A DNA stretch of 64,000 nucleotides from Pseudomonas putida (GCF_002741075.1 NZ_CP016634.1:3502001-3566000); one strand, 5' to 3'. Numbered from the stretch's first letter, positions 16,395 through 26,708 are shown. Notes: generated by a model not told the origin, from the letters alone. A program made the numbers and translations.

Positions 16395-19300
16395 TCAATC
16401 AGCCAACCAACCGCTGGCCCAATGTTGCAGGTTGTGTTCGGTCAGTACGTAATCGCGCAATACCGCTTCACGCAATGCATCACCCTGCCGGTAGCTGGCC
16501 GCAGGGTCGGCCAGGTGCATGCGAATCGCCTCCAGCCATTCCTCGGCACTGTTGGTAACCACCCGCGTACAGGGCAGATAACCCTGGTACGCCTTGGTGT
16601 CGGTGCAAATCACTGGAAAACCGCAGGCACCATACTCCAGCAAACGCAGGTTGCTCTTGCAGTCATTGAACAGGTTGATCTCAAGCGGCGCCAAGGCGAG
16701 GTCCAGATCAAGGCTGGCCAGCTTCTGCGGATAGCTCGATAACGCCACGCCCTTGTGGAACTCCTTGATGTGGGGACGCAGCAAATCGGGACACATACCG
16801 AAGAACACCCAGTCGACCTCGTCCGCCAACGCCTTCACGACATCGACGATCAGCTCAAGGTCGCCACGGTGACTCGTGCCCCCCGCCCAACCCACACGAG
16901 GCCGCACCGAGGTTTGCCGACGACTGCGCAACCCACGCCAAAGCGAGGCGGCGAGCATGTTCGGCACAACGCGGATATCGTCATGCATGCCCACCAGCGC
17001 ATCGGCCAGAGGCTGGGTGGACACGACCACACGATCACACAGGTCGATCGCCCGAGCGACCAGTTCACGCATGTTGCTCGGCATGTTGCGCGCGTGCGCA
17101 TTGTTCTTCGGCACATCGAGGATGTAGTCGTCCAGCTCGTATACCCAACGCGCGCTGGAAAAACGCCTGATCCGCTCAAGCTCCTCGATCGACCGGGTGG
17201 TGTAACGGTACTGCACCACAACGACATCCGGTTTTTCCCGCTCCAGCTCGATCACACCTGGCGCACCGTAGTTGAGCTTGCCCTGAATCCAGCCCAGGCG
17301 CTCCAGCTCGCTGAACGGTTGCGTGACCCGGTAATGCCCCACGGCCGAAGTGTTCAGCGGCAAGGCAAGAACCGATGGCAGAACACGACTGACAAACGGA
17401 TCCCACCCCGTGCGCATGCCAGGTTCGAGAATGAAGCTGGCGCCCGTCAGGCTCAGGTTGCGGTTGTAGGCCGGGTCCCAGGCAACTCGCGAGAGCCAGC
17501 GGGCATAGAAATCGTCCTCATCATGTTCGCGCCATTGGACCGACGCGCTCGACTCTCCCGCTGCAAACCGTATCAGGGAGGCGAACGGTGTCCAGACCAC
17601 GAGATAACCCTGGTCACGAACACGCAGGCAGAAATCGGCGTCAAACAGGCTCTCCTGCAATAAGGCACAGTCCAGACCGTCGAGTTCTTCGAAGACCGAG
17701 CGACGCACCAACAGGCAGTCCAGGCTGACAGCGCTCCAATTCTGTACCAACTGAAGACGGCTCATGTAGCCATTGGTGGTGGCTGCAAAACCGAGAAACG
17801 GCGAGCCCACCGCCCCGTGCAACCCGAGAACCAAGCCAGCACCGACGACACAGCCATCGTCATTGACCAGACGCGGCCCCACCACTGCCACCTCAGACCG
17901 TTGCGCCTGACGCACCATTTCATCGAGCCATGGGCTGTCGAAGGCCATGCAATTGGCATCGAGCAATAACAGATAGTCACCCCGCGCCAAGGCGCTGGCC
18001 TGGTTCAGCCGAGCACCCTTGCTGCACGCATCGCTCCAGACGATACGCAGCTGGGCACTTTCCAACCGCTCCATCGCCGCCAGCCAGTCGCGTATCGGCG
18101 CAGGCGCCTGATCGGTGGCGATGATCAATATTTCGTAATTGCCATAAGCCGTGTGCTCGAAAATGGATTCGACACAACGGACCAGCGCCAGCAAATCCTC
18201 CCCGGCGTCCACAAGCATGGAAACGCCCGGCAGGGCCTCATGCAGGTACTGCACCCGAGACATCGGGCTTCCATGGACGGGCTGTACCTGCGCCGCGACA
18301 CCCAACCGTTGCAGGTGCGCCTCCAACACTCGCGGCGCCTGCGCCACGCAGACCGGGTCACGCATCCAGTCTTCGTAGGTGTGGCCGCACTGCACCAGTA
18401 GCTCAGCCACATGCTCGACCACATGCAGACCCTTGGCTTCGACCATGCGCCAGAGCACATCATGAGGTGCCAGCAATTCGAACGATTCGACAAACCCGCC
18501 CAACTCCCGCAGGGCAGCGCACTTGAAGCCCAGCAAACGCCCCACATAGGGCAGGCTGCGCATCAGGTCGAGGTTGAAGTCCGGCTTGAACACCGGCACG
18601 CTGGATTCGCGACCATCATAGGCACCCTCATCGACATAGAGACAGAGACGGTCGGTCTGCACGGCCATGCGCTCAGCCATGACGACCAACGCATGGGGGT
18701 GCAGGAGGTCGCCTGGTTGCAGAAGAAAAACCCAGTCGCCACCCTCACCCGCCAACAGACGTTGATTGATCTGCTCGAACCCATGCCCGTGTATCGTCTC
18801 GCGCCGAACCTTTAGCCCTGGGACTTCCGCTACCGACGATCCGGCTACCGTAAAGACCCAGACTTCATCAGGGGCATAAGACTGTACTGCCAGGCTTTCC
18901 AGGGTGGTACGCAGCGCACGCTCATCCGCCTGCGCAGACAAGATCACCGGAACGATGCGTGGCCGGCCCGCCCAGCGTTCCATACGCTTGGGCAGCATGC
19001 GCAATTGCCCGGCTGACAGGCTGCGACACTCCAGCCATTCGGTGTAGACGTCCGCGAAGCTCAGACTTTTGAGACCAACCCGCTGCTGGTAGTTGCTGAT
19101 CTGGCTGACATAGGCCAATTGCAGTTCAAACTCCTGCCAGACCTTGTCGTCGCCTTGTTGATAGTCCTCGATCGTCACGTAACGCACCCAACCGGCAGCC
19201 GGGGCGGGCTCAGCTGCGCGCGCAGCCAACATCTGGGACAACCAGTCGGTCTCATTCTTGAACGCCAATTGCATCGAGGCGTGATGACTGAGCTGGCCAG

Positions 19301-19973
19301 GATGCACGCGCTCCAGACTCAATACATCCTTGAGGCACGCCAAATGGCCCCGACGCAGCAGGCAGACATACAGAGCCAGATCCAGTCGCGCGGCAAAGCC
19401 TTGCCCCTCTTGAACCAAAGCCGCGAGAAACGCTTCGACCTGCTCGCGTCTGAACATTGCATGGCTGATCCCACCAAACAGGTTGGCGACATTACTGGCA
19501 ATCACCTCAAGCAGGTCACCTGCCCGCATCACCGCGTTACCGGGCGAGACCACGCAGTTGATCGCCCGCGACGGCAACAGGCTTTCGTCGGCGTCGCAGA
19601 GCAAGCGCTGGCTGGTCACCATGCTCACGTCAGCACAAGTGGCCATGACCTCGGCCTGGCGCTGGATGCAACCGGCAAGCAATACGTCATCGTCACACAG
19701 GAACTTGATAAGCGACCCAGAACATTGTTCAAGGCAGGCTTGCAGGTTTCGGGCAAAGCCAAGGTGACTGGCATTGCGCAGATAACGTACGGGTGAGCGG
19801 GCATCCTTGGCCAACTGGTCGGTGATTGCCTTTATCTCCTCGCCCGAACTGTCGTCGCAAATGACGATCTCGAGGCTGGGATAGTCCTGACTGATCGCGC
19901 TGGCCAGTGCGCTGCGGAAGAATTCAGCATTGAAAGCCGGGATGGCGATGCTGACGAAAGGTTGTTCGTTCAC
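16395..19973 (-). CDS. Four-module flagellin-type glycosyltransferase (Fgt1/FgtA-like)
   Basis: The 1192-residue protein has three GT-A-like modules and a C-terminal GT-B-like module. Module 1 begins FVSIAIPAFNAEFF and has DDD at 94-96. Module 2 (about 338-560) has PGD at 420-422 in the DxD position. Module 3 (about 583-830) has DAN at 672-674. The GT-B-like part runs from about 865 to the end, with RVGWAGGTSHRGDLELI typical of family-1/4 enzymes. The start is GTG at 19973 with AAGG eight bases before it. The size and position next to flgL match Fgt1 of P. syringae and FgtA-type proteins. It would build several linkages of a flagellin O-glycan on one polypeptide. The modular reading is from motif spacing only. 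Confidence 0.86.
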   Translation of the reverse strand: MNEQPFVSIAIPAFNAEFFRSALASAISQDYPSLEIVICDDSSGEEIKAITDQLAKDARSPVRYLRNASHLGFARNLQACLEQCSGSLIKFLCDDDVLLAGCIQRQAEVMATCADVSMVTSQRLLCDADESLLPSRAINCVVSPGNAVMRAGDLLEVIASNVANLFGGISHAMFRREQVEAFLAALVQEGQGFAARLDLALYVCLLRRGHLACLKDVLSLERVHPGQLSHHASMQLAFKNETDWLSQMLAARAAEPAPAAGWVRYVTIEDYQQGDDKVWQEFELQLAYVSQISNYQQRVGLKSLSFADVYTEWLECRSLSAGQLRMLPKRMERWAGRPRIVPVILSAQADERALRTTLESLAVQSYAPDEVWVFTVAGSSVAEVPGLKVRRETIHGHGFEQINQRLLAGEGGDWVFLLQPGDLLHPHALVVMAERMAVQTDRLCLYVDEGAYDGRESSVPVFKPDFNLDLMRSLPYVGRLLGFKCAALRELGGFVESFELLAPHDVLWRMVEAKGLHVVEHVAELLVQCGHTYEDWMRDPVCVAQAPRVLEAHLQRLGVAAQVQPVHGSPMSRVQYLHEALPGVSMLVDAGEDLLALVRCVESIFEHTAYGNYEILIIATDQAPAPIRDWLAAMERLESAQLRIVWSDACSKGARLNQASALARGDYLLLLDANCMAFDSPWLDEMVRQAQRSEVAVVGPRLVNDDGCVVGAGLVLGLHGAVGSPFLGFAATTNGYMSRLQLVQNWSAVSLDCLLVRRSVFEELDGLDCALLQESLFDADFCLRVRDQGYLVVWTPFASLIRFAAGESSASVQWREHDEDDFYARWLSRVAWDPAYNRNLSLTGASFILEPGMRTGWDPFVSRVLPSVLALPLNTSAVGHYRVTQPFSELERLGWIQGKLNYGAPGVIELEREKPDVVVVQYRYTTRSIEELERIRRFSSARWVYELDDYILDVPKNNAHARNMPSNMRELVARAIDLCDRVVVSTQPLADALVGMHDDIRVVPNMLAASLWRGLRSRRQTSVRPRVGWAGGTSHRGDLELIVDVVKALADEVDWVFFGMCPDLLRPHIKEFHKGVALSSYPQKLASLDLDLALAPLEINLFNDCKSNLRLLEYGACGFPVICTDTKAYQGYLPCTRVVTNSAEEWLEAIRMHLADPAASYRQGDALREAVLRDYVLTEHNLQHWASGWLAD

Positions 19974-19999
19974 GATGCAAACCTTGGAGGGGCCGGCAA

Positions 20000-20021
20000 T
20001 GCGCCAGGGTTGACTGGCGCA
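20000..20021 (-). terminator. Hairpin between flgL and the first glycosyltransferase
   Basis: TGCGCCAG pairs with CTGGCGCA around a six-base loop, 25 bases after the flgL stop. No T-run follows, so this may be a weak terminator, a processing site or an RNA-stability element that lets part of the flagellar transcript continue into the glycosyltransferase gene. Confidence 0.4.
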
Positions 20022-20046
20022 CGCGCGCGAAAGCGAGAAGAGAGAA

Positions 20047-21615
20047 TCAGATGTAGTTGACCAACGACAACCCGGCGATCTTCGCGTAGGACTGCATCGA
20101 CGCCTGCAGCATGTTCTTCTGCATTTCCAGGCGCAGCATCACTTCCGCCGGATCGCTTTCACGGATCGAGCTCTGGGTCTTCTTGTTTTCAGTGCTCAGC
20201 GCCTCGTTGGTCTCCGCTTGCACATCGAGCGCCTGGCCACGACCACCAATAGAAGCGATGGAGGACGTAACTTGGTTGGTCGCGCTGGCAATGTTGCCAA
20301 TCGCCGAATCCAGGGACGCCAGGAAGTTCTGACGCGCCACCGGATCCTTGTCCTGCGGCGTGGACAATGCCTTGCGCAGTTGCCCGATGGTATCGAGCAC
20401 GTTCTGGGTCTGGTGGGTATCAACCTTCACTGCGAACGAATCACCGGCATTCGGCGTGCCGGAGAGTTCGAAGTCCACCCCGGCAGCTGTCGCGGTGGTG
20501 CCGCTCAACGTGCCGTTGGATATTGGTCGGCTATCGGCAGTAACAGGTGCCGCATAAAGCTCGAAATCCGTAGCACTGGTGAACTTGAGCACTGCACCAC
20601 CACCTGGGAACGCCGCCTTGTACGCGGTGTCATTGCTCACACTGGCACCGGTGATCTGGGCGCCAGAGGTATTGCCCGGGCTACGGGTGCCGGCAATGGA
20701 GTCAGCCTTGGAACTCAGGCTGAACGTATGACCGGCCAAGGCAGCATCCGGGTTCGCCTCATCACCTGGCTGGAAGGTGACCTTCAAGCGCAGGTCGACA
20801 CCACGGAAGCTGATGCTGCTGTTATCACCGTTAGGGTTGAAGGTTCCACCCTGGCTGGCCTCCAGGGTCACATCGGTGCCATTGGCATCGAGAATTTTAA
20901 ACTGAGTGCTGCTGGTGAACTCGATGCTGTAGGGCTCGCCACTGCGGAAACGGTCGTTGTAGATCGCACTACCGGAAACTTGACCATTGGACAGGCTGAT
21001 ACGTCCATCGTCGATCGCAGGGACTGTCAGGTGGGTCTCGCTACGGCTGGTATTCAGCGCCTGCTCGAACGCGTCGTAGCCGGTCTCGTTGGCCGCCAGG
21101 CTAAGCATGTCGCCCACTTGCAGATTCAATTTGCCCTGATCGCCCTGGTAGGTGTAGGTGCCGTCGGCATTACGCACATAGGGCGGGGTGTCCCCCTTGG
21201 AACCGGAGAACAGGTACTTGCCGTTCTCGTCCTTGCTGTTCATCAGCGTGAACAACTGGTCTTCCAACGATGCCAGCTCATCGGCGTTGGCCTTGCGGTC
21301 GGAGTCCGTGAAGCCACCGTTACCGGAACTCACCGCCAGCTCATTGACCCGCTGCAAAATGGTACCAATGGCATTGAGCGTGCTCTCGGCAGTCCCCAAC
21401 GCATTGCGCACGTTGACGATGTTGTCGCTGTACTGCTCCAGCATGTTCTGCTGCTGCTCCAACTGCAGCAGGCGCGCAGCGCCCACCGGATCGTCGGCGG
21501 CGGTGCGGATGCGCAGGAAGTCGCTGGCCTCCTGGCTCGTCTTGTTGACGTTGGAGAAGGTGCGCTGGTAGTTGGCGCTGCTGGTGTTGTAGAACTGCGA
21601 AGTGGAGATGCGCAC
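20047..21615 (-). CDS. flgL: Flagellar hook-associated protein 3 (hook-filament junction)
   Basis: The 522-residue protein starts MRISTSQFYNTSSANYQ and has the coiled N- and C-terminal heptad regions of flagellin-like axial proteins. The first 140 residues and the last 100 are the conserved parts. The middle (about 180-400) is the variable surface domain, rich in T, S, G and N. Length above the enteric 317 residues is normal for pseudomonads. It forms the second junction ring between hook and filament after export through the flagellar secretion system. It is the last flagellar gene of the flgFGHIJKL operon and starts 13 bases after the flgK stop. Confidence 0.95.
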   Translation of the reverse strand: MRISTSQFYNTSSANYQRTFSNVNKTSQEASDFLRIRTAADDPVGAARLLQLEQQQNMLEQYSDNIVNVRNALGTAESTLNAIGTILQRVNELAVSSGNGGFTDSDRKANADELASLEDQLFTLMNSKDENGKYLFSGSKGDTPPYVRNADGTYTYQGDQGKLNLQVGDMLSLAANETGYDAFEQALNTSRSETHLTVPAIDDGRISLSNGQVSGSAIYNDRFRSGEPYSIEFTSSTQFKILDANGTDVTLEASQGGTFNPNGDNSSISFRGVDLRLKVTFQPGDEANPDAALAGHTFSLSSKADSIAGTRSPGNTSGAQITGASVSNDTAYKAAFPGGGAVLKFTSATDFELYAAPVTADSRPISNGTLSGTTATAAGVDFELSGTPNAGDSFAVKVDTHQTQNVLDTIGQLRKALSTPQDKDPVARQNFLASLDSAIGNIASATNQVTSSIASIGGRGQALDVQAETNEALSTENKKTQSSIRESDPAEVMLRLEMQKNMLQASMQSYAKIAGLSLVNYI

Positions 21616-21628
21616 GGTCTACGGCTCC

Positions 21629-23674
21629 TTAAAGACTGTTGATCAAGGTGGCGAAGGTTTCCTGGGCCGCCTTGATGATCTGCGACGACGCGGTGTAGTA
21701 CTGCTGGAACTTGACCAGGTTGCCGACCTCTTCGTCGACCGACACGCCCGACACCGAGTTGCGGCCGTCCAGCGCGGACTGCTGCAGGGCGTTGGTGGCA
21801 TTGCCGTCCATGGTGGCCTGGGCGGTCTTGCCGCCGACGTTGGACACCAGCTTGGCATAAGCGTCGGTGAAGCTGATGCCCTTGCCGTCGGCGCCAACGC
21901 CCACGGTGCCCTTGGTCTGCAGTCCAAGCACCGACTGGGCATTGCGGTTGTCGGCAGAGCCCGCGCCGGTCAGCGACACGGTGAAGTTGTCACCGTTTTT
22001 CGGCGCGCCGGAAACGCTCATCTCGAAGGTGAAGGTCTTCTGGGTGGCGCCGTCCATGATCGGGTTGCCGCTGCCATCGACCATCGGCACCGAGAGCTGC
22101 AGCTTGTTTTCCTGGCCGGGGATGATGGTACCGCTACCGATGTTGTTGCCCTTGGCGTCGTACATCGTGTAGGCCTGGGGCGAGGTGCTGTCGTCCCCGA
22201 ACACCAGCTTGACCGGGGTGGAGTACTTCAGGCCCGTCTGCAGGTCTGCACGCTGGGCTGCGTCGTAGATGTCCAGCTCGGAGGTCAGGGTCGGCGGCGT
22301 GATCGCGCCGGTGCCCTTGTTGCCGGCACCGTTGGTACCGGTCAGCGGAGCAGCCATGGCCAGGCGGTTGGGGTCGGTGAGCACCGATTCCATGCCCGCG
22401 GCCGCATTGCGGGTCGGGGTGATCTTGAAGCTGTCACCGGCGCTCACCGCACCGCCCTTGAGCGACAGGGTGAAGCCGTCGATCACCGGCGCTGGGTCGT
22501 CGGTAAGATCGTACGAGCCCATCTCGGTGCCTTCGGGCAGCTTGCGCACGGTGTAGGCGGTGGCGCTGGTGAAGGTCACCTGGTAGTCGCTGGTGCCCAG
22601 CTTGCCGGTGTCCTTGATGTTCACATCGAGGTTGCCGGAGCCTGCGCTGTTGCCCAGCTTGGGCACACTGCGCTCGCTCATGGCCTTGGCGCTGTTGATG
22701 TCGCCGAACAGAATGGCGCCGAACTCGCCGTTCTTGTCGATGCCTTGGGCCAGTTGGCTGTTGATGGCATCGGCCACCACCAGGGCCACGCGCCCCAGCT
22801 CGTTGAGCGCAGGGTCGAGGGTTTCCTTGCGGTAGCGAATCAGGCCGCCGAGCTCACCACCGCTCACGCTGTTGGTGATGTCCATTTTGGTGGTGCCGCG
22901 ATTGAGCACCAGGTTCATGCGGGTCGGGTCGGTCTGGCTCGGTTCGACACCCAGGGTCTGGGTGGTCTTGCCCAGCACCAGCGCCTGGCCGTTTTTCAAG
23001 TAGATATCGTAGTTGCCTTCCCGCTCCACCACGTCGGCACCGACCAACGCGGTCAGCTCGCGCACCGCGCCATCGCGCTGGTCGAGCAGGTCGTTGGGCT
23101 GCCCCTGCACCGCAGAGATCCGCGAGATCTGGTCGTTGTACTGGGCGATCGTCGCGGTGAGCTTGTTCACCTGGTCAGCGATCGAGGCCATGTTGGTGTT
23201 GATGTTGGTGTTCTGCTGGTTCAACTGCGCCGACAGGGTGTTGAAGCGCTTGGCCAGGGTCTGGGCGCTGGTCAGCAGCAACTGGCGCGAGGCGTCCTCG
23301 TTGGGCTTGGCCGAGGCGTCCTGCATGGCACCGAAGAAGCTCTTGAGCGCGGCGGTGATGCCGGTATCGGCGCTCGACAGGGCGGTGTCCAGCGGGGTGA
23401 TCTGGTTCAGGTAGGAAGCGGCGTCGCTCGACAGCGAAGTGGTGGTGCGCAGCTGGTTTTCCAGGAAGGCGTTGTACACCCGACGCACATCGGCCAGCGT
23501 GGTACCACTGCCGATGAAGACCTGGCCATACTGCTGCGAGCCCTTGGTCTTCTGCACGATCTGCTGGCGAGAATAACTGTCGACATCGGCGTTGGCGATG
23601 TTGTTACCCAGGGTGTACATCCCCGATTGCGCGGCGCCCAGGCCCGACATGCCAATATTGATCAAACTCGCCAT
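21629..23674 (-). CDS. flgK: Flagellar hook-associated protein 1
   Basis: The 681-residue protein begins MASLINIGMSGLGAAQ and contains the rod/hook-family signature GNNIANADVDSYSRQ. The C-terminus, with DEEVGNLVKFQQYYTAS, is also typical of axial proteins. It makes the first hook-filament junction zone and is exported by the type III flagellar system with the chaperone FlgN, encoded here at 35068. The variable inner domain (about 330-580) explains the length beyond the enteric 547 residues. It follows flgJ by 12 bases. Confidence 0.95.
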   Translation of the reverse strand: MASLINIGMSGLGAAQSGMYTLGNNIANADVDSYSRQQIVQKTKGSQQYGQVFIGSGTTLADVRRVYNAFLENQLRTTTSLSSDAASYLNQITPLDTALSSADTGITAALKSFFGAMQDASAKPNEDASRQLLLTSAQTLAKRFNTLSAQLNQQNTNINTNMASIADQVNKLTATIAQYNDQISRISAVQGQPNDLLDQRDGAVRELTALVGADVVEREGNYDIYLKNGQALVLGKTTQTLGVEPSQTDPTRMNLVLNRGTTKMDITNSVSGGELGGLIRYRKETLDPALNELGRVALVVADAINSQLAQGIDKNGEFGAILFGDINSAKAMSERSVPKLGNSAGSGNLDVNIKDTGKLGTSDYQVTFTSATAYTVRKLPEGTEMGSYDLTDDPAPVIDGFTLSLKGGAVSAGDSFKITPTRNAAAGMESVLTDPNRLAMAAPLTGTNGAGNKGTGAITPPTLTSELDIYDAAQRADLQTGLKYSTPVKLVFGDDSTSPQAYTMYDAKGNNIGSGTIIPGQENKLQLSVPMVDGSGNPIMDGATQKTFTFEMSVSGAPKNGDNFTVSLTGAGSADNRNAQSVLGLQTKGTVGVGADGKGISFTDAYAKLVSNVGGKTAQATMDGNATNALQQSALDGRNSVSGVSVDEEVGNLVKFQQYYTASSQIIKAAQETFATLINSL

Positions 23675-23686
23675 GGTTCCAAACCC

Positions 23687-24847
23687 TTAAAGTTTCGTTG
23701 TGGTACCGAGCATTGCGTAGCTCTCGTACGACTTCATCTGTCTTGCGATCTGCGAGATCTTGCTGGCGTAATTCGGGTCGGTGGCATAACCGGCCTTCTG
23801 CAGCTCTCGCACGAACTGTTCCGGGTTATCGGCCGACTTCACCGCATCTTGATAGCGCGCGTTGTTCTGCAACAGGCTGACCAAGTCATGGAAGCTGTCC
23901 TGGTAGGAGTCGTAGGAACGGAACGCCGCCGTCTCCTTGACGAACTGCCCGCCACGAAACTCGCTGGTGATCGCCCTCGCCTGCCCACCCTGCCAACTGC
24001 CGGTGGCCTTGATGCCGAACAGGTTATGGCTGCTGCTGCCATCGGCATTGCGCATGACCGACTTGCCCCAACCGGTTTCCAGGGCAGCCTGGGCCACCAG
24101 GTAACGTGGGTCGATACCGATGCGCTTGGCGGCCTGTTCGGCCATCGGCAGCATGGTGGCGACGAACTCGTCGCTATCATTGAAGGCCTTTTTCGGCGCC
24201 AGCGGTGGCTGGGCCACAGCACGGCCGAGAATGCGCGTGCCATCCGGCGCGGCGAAGGCACGGGCAGCACTGGCCACCTGCTGACCTTCACGGGCCGGCA
24301 CGGCAGCAGTATTGGTAGTGGTCGCCGACGGCACGATGCCGGCCAGCAAACGGTCGGCCAGCTTGCCTGGCAGTGCCAGGCGCCGCGAGTTGAGCGCGGC
24401 CACGTCATTGCGGGTGCCGGCCGTCTCACTGATGTGCATCGGCTCTGCCACCTTGCTACCCCACAACGCCGGGGCATGCCCTTCGATACGCGGGAAGGGG
24501 CTGGTATTGACCGGTGCGCTCTTGTTCTTGGACAGCTGGCGCACCAGCACGTCCTGCAGGCCGATGCCGCCGCCTTCGCGGGACATGCTCACGGCCAACT
24601 GCTGGTCGTACATGTCCCGGTACTGCTTGACCGTCTCGCTGTTCATCGGATTGTCGTCGGCCAGCACGTCGCTGGCTTTGCGCGAGGCCTTGAGCATCTC
24701 GCTGATGAACAACGACTCGAACTCCTGGGCCACCTTGCGCACGTTGGCGTCGCTGTCGCGATCGCCATGCTTGAGCGAGCTCAGGCGATTGAGGTCGGTG
24801 TAGGCGCCGCTGTCGGCGTGTCCGGAAACCAGGCTCTTGGAATTCAT
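23687..24847 (-). CDS. flgJ: Flagellar rod assembly protein with peptidoglycan hydrolase domain
   Basis: The 386-residue protein has the N-terminal rod-binding region (KVAQEFESLFISEML, about residues 40-55), a proline/alanine-rich linker, and a C-terminal glucosaminidase domain. In that domain AQAALETGWGKS contains the expected catalytic Glu, followed by SHNLFGIKA. It opens the peptidoglycan so that the rod can pass and acts in the periplasm. The two-domain form is usual in gammaproteobacteria; the linker is longer than in the enteric protein of about 313 residues. It begins 12 bases after the flgI stop. Confidence 0.95.
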   Translation of the reverse strand: MNSKSLVSGHADSGAYTDLNRLSSLKHGDRDSDANVRKVAQEFESLFISEMLKASRKASDVLADDNPMNSETVKQYRDMYDQQLAVSMSREGGGIGLQDVLVRQLSKNKSAPVNTSPFPRIEGHAPALWGSKVAEPMHISETAGTRNDVAALNSRRLALPGKLADRLLAGIVPSATTTNTAAVPAREGQQVASAARAFAAPDGTRILGRAVAQPPLAPKKAFNDSDEFVATMLPMAEQAAKRIGIDPRYLVAQAALETGWGKSVMRNADGSSSHNLFGIKATGSWQGGQARAITSEFRGGQFVKETAAFRSYDSYQDSFHDLVSLLQNNARYQDAVKSADNPEQFVRELQKAGYATDPNYASKISQIARQMKSYESYAMLGTTTKL

Positions 24848-24859
24848 GGGCTGGCGTCC

Positions 24860-25969
24860 TCAGATCACGATCAGGTCGGCTTGCAAGGCGCCGGCCTGCT
24901 TCAGGGCTTCGAGGATTGCCATCAGGTCGCTGGGCGCCGCGCCCACCTGGTTCACCGCACGCACGATCTCGTCCAGGGTGGTGCCAGGGCCAAACTTGAA
25001 CATCGGCTTGGCTTCCTGCTGGGCATTGACCCGCGAGCGCGGCACCACGGCCGTCTGACCATTGGAGAACGGCCCCGGCTGGCTGACGATCGGATCTTCG
25101 GTGATGGTGACGGTCAGGCTGCCGTGGGTCACCGCTGCCGGCGAGACCTTGACGTTCTGGCCGATGACGATGGTGCCGGTACGCGAGTTGATGATGACCT
25201 TGGCCACGGCCTGGCCCGGGTCGATCTCCAGGTTCTCGAGGATCGACAGGTAGTCCACGCGCTGGCTCGGGTCCATGGGAGCAGTGACGCGCACCGAACC
25301 GCCGTCGACGGCCTGGGCAACACCTGGGCCGAGCATGTCGTTGATCTTGTCGACGATGTGCTTGGCAGTGGTGAAGTCCGGACGGTTCAGGTTCAGCGTG
25401 AGGCTGTTGCCTTGGTTGAAACCGCTCGGCACGGCGCGCTCGACGGTGGCACCGCCAGGAATGCGGCCAGCCGACGGAACGTTGACGGTGATCTTGGAGC
25501 CGTCGCGGCCTTCGGCATCGAAGCCCCCGACCACCAGGTTGCCCTGGGCAACGGCGTAGACATTGCCGTCGATACCCTTGAGCGGCGTCATCAACAGGCT
25601 GCCGCCGCGCAGGCTCTTGGAGTTACCGATCGAGGAGACGGTAATGTCCACCACCTGGCCAGGCTTGGCGAACGCCGGCAGGTCGGCGTGCACCGACACG
25701 GCTGCGACGTTCTTGAGCTGCACGTTGCCCGACCCTGGCGGAACCTTGATGCCGAACTGCGACAGCATGTTGTTGAAGGTCTGCAGGGTGAACGGGGTCT
25801 GGGTGGTCTGGTCACCCGTACCGTTGAGCCCCACCACCAGGCCATAGCCGATCAATTGGTTGGTGCGCACGCCAGAAATGCTGGCGATGTCCTTCAGGCG
25901 CTCGGCATGGGCACCGAACGCACAGGACAGGAGCAGGGTCGCGGCAATCAGCTGCCTTACGTTGAACAT
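24860..25969 (-). CDS. flgI: Flagellar P-ring protein
   Basis: The P ring surrounds the rod at the peptidoglycan. The protein has a signal peptide ([20 protein letters not shown], cleaved near AHA-ER), and the mature part starts with the conserved [12 protein letters not shown] and has [12 protein letters not shown]. From the ATG at 25969 it has 369 residues, the usual size in the genus. An ATG two codons earlier (25975) cannot be excluded. No strong ribosome site precedes either, and the gene is probably coupled to flgH, whose stop is 11 bases upstream. Confidence 0.95.
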   Translation of the reverse strand: MFNVRQLIAATLLLSCAFGAHAERLKDIASISGVRTNQLIGYGLVVGLNGTGDQTTQTPFTLQTFNNMLSQFGIKVPPGSGNVQLKNVAAVSVHADLPAFAKPGQVVDITVSSIGNSKSLRGGSLLMTPLKGIDGNVYAVAQGNLVVGGFDAEGRDGSKITVNVPSAGRIPGGATVERAVPSGFNQGNSLTLNLNRPDFTTAKHIVDKINDMLGPGVAQAVDGGSVRVTAPMDPSQRVDYLSILENLEIDPGQAVAKVIINSRTGTIVIGQNVKVSPAAVTHGSLTVTITEDPIVSQPGPFSNGQTAVVPRSRVNAQQEAKPMFKFGPGTTLDEIVRAVNQVGAAPSDLMAILEALKQAGALQADLIVI

Positions 25970-25980
25970 GGTCATTGGAC

Positions 25981-26676
25981 TCAGAAGGGCCAAAGCGGGC
26001 TCATGAAGAAGCGGTCCAGCCAACCGGGCTGACTGGCATCTGCGAACGAGCCTGTCCCCGAGTAGGTGATGCGCGCATCGGCCACACGCGTGGACGGCAC
26101 GGTGTTGTCGGTGGCGATGTCATCGGCGCGAATCAGGCCGGCGATGCGCACCAGTTCCTCGCCAGTGTTCAGGGTCAGCCACTTCTCGCCACGCACGGCG
26201 ACGATGCCATTGGGCAGCACTTCAGCCACGGTGACGGTGATCGAACCGGTCAGGGTATTGCCCTGGGTGGCCTTGCTGTCACCCTTGGTCGCCCGCTCGC
26301 CTTTGTAACCAGCCTCCAGGGACAGGTCACCGCCACCGAACGGGTTGTCGGTGTTCGGCGTAGTGCCAAACAGCGAGGTCAGACCGATGTTGGCGTTGCT
26401 GTTCTTCTGGATCTGGGAACCCGCGTTCTTGCTCGCCGAGGTGCGCTCGTTGAGGGTGATGGTGATGATGTCACCCACCCGGAACGCCTTGCGGTCGGTG
26501 TACAGGTTCTGTTCGAAACCGGCCTGATAGATCGAACCGTTGGCCGCCGACGCCGGCAAAGGGGTACGCGGCAGAACCGGCGCATAGTACGGGTCGTTCG
26601 GCTTGGGCGTCGGTGCGACGCAACCGGCCAACAACACCGCGCCCCCCAGGGCGAAGACGGACAACAGACGATTCAT
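25981..26676 (-). CDS. flgH: Flagellar L-ring lipoprotein
   Basis: This 231-residue outer-membrane lipoprotein forms the L-ring bushing. The N-terminus [19 protein letters not shown] is a lipoprotein signal with the lipobox LAGC and lipidation at Cys19. The conserved segments [13 protein letters not shown], then SLFG and [12 protein letters not shown], are typical of FlgH. It lies between flgG and flgI in the standard order. Confidence 0.96.
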   Translation of the reverse strand: MNRLLSVFALGGAVLLAGCVAPTPKPNDPYYAPVLPRTPLPASAANGSIYQAGFEQNLYTDRKAFRVGDIITITLNERTSASKNAGSQIQKNSNANIGLTSLFGTTPNTDNPFGGGDLSLEAGYKGERATKGDSKATQGNTLTGSITVTVAEVLPNGIVAVRGEKWLTLNTGEELVRIAGLIRADDIATDNTVPSTRVADARITYSGTGSFADASQPGWLDRFFMSPLWPF

Positions 26677-26708
26677 GACGCTTACCTCACGTGTAACGGG
26701 CTTGGGTC

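Noticed and set aside
21602-26032. A plus-strand open frame of 1476 codons antisense to flgL, flgK, flgJ and flgI
   Set aside because: It is the high-GC mirror of four well-supported flagellar genes, rich in Gly, His, Val and Arg with no domain or ribosome site.
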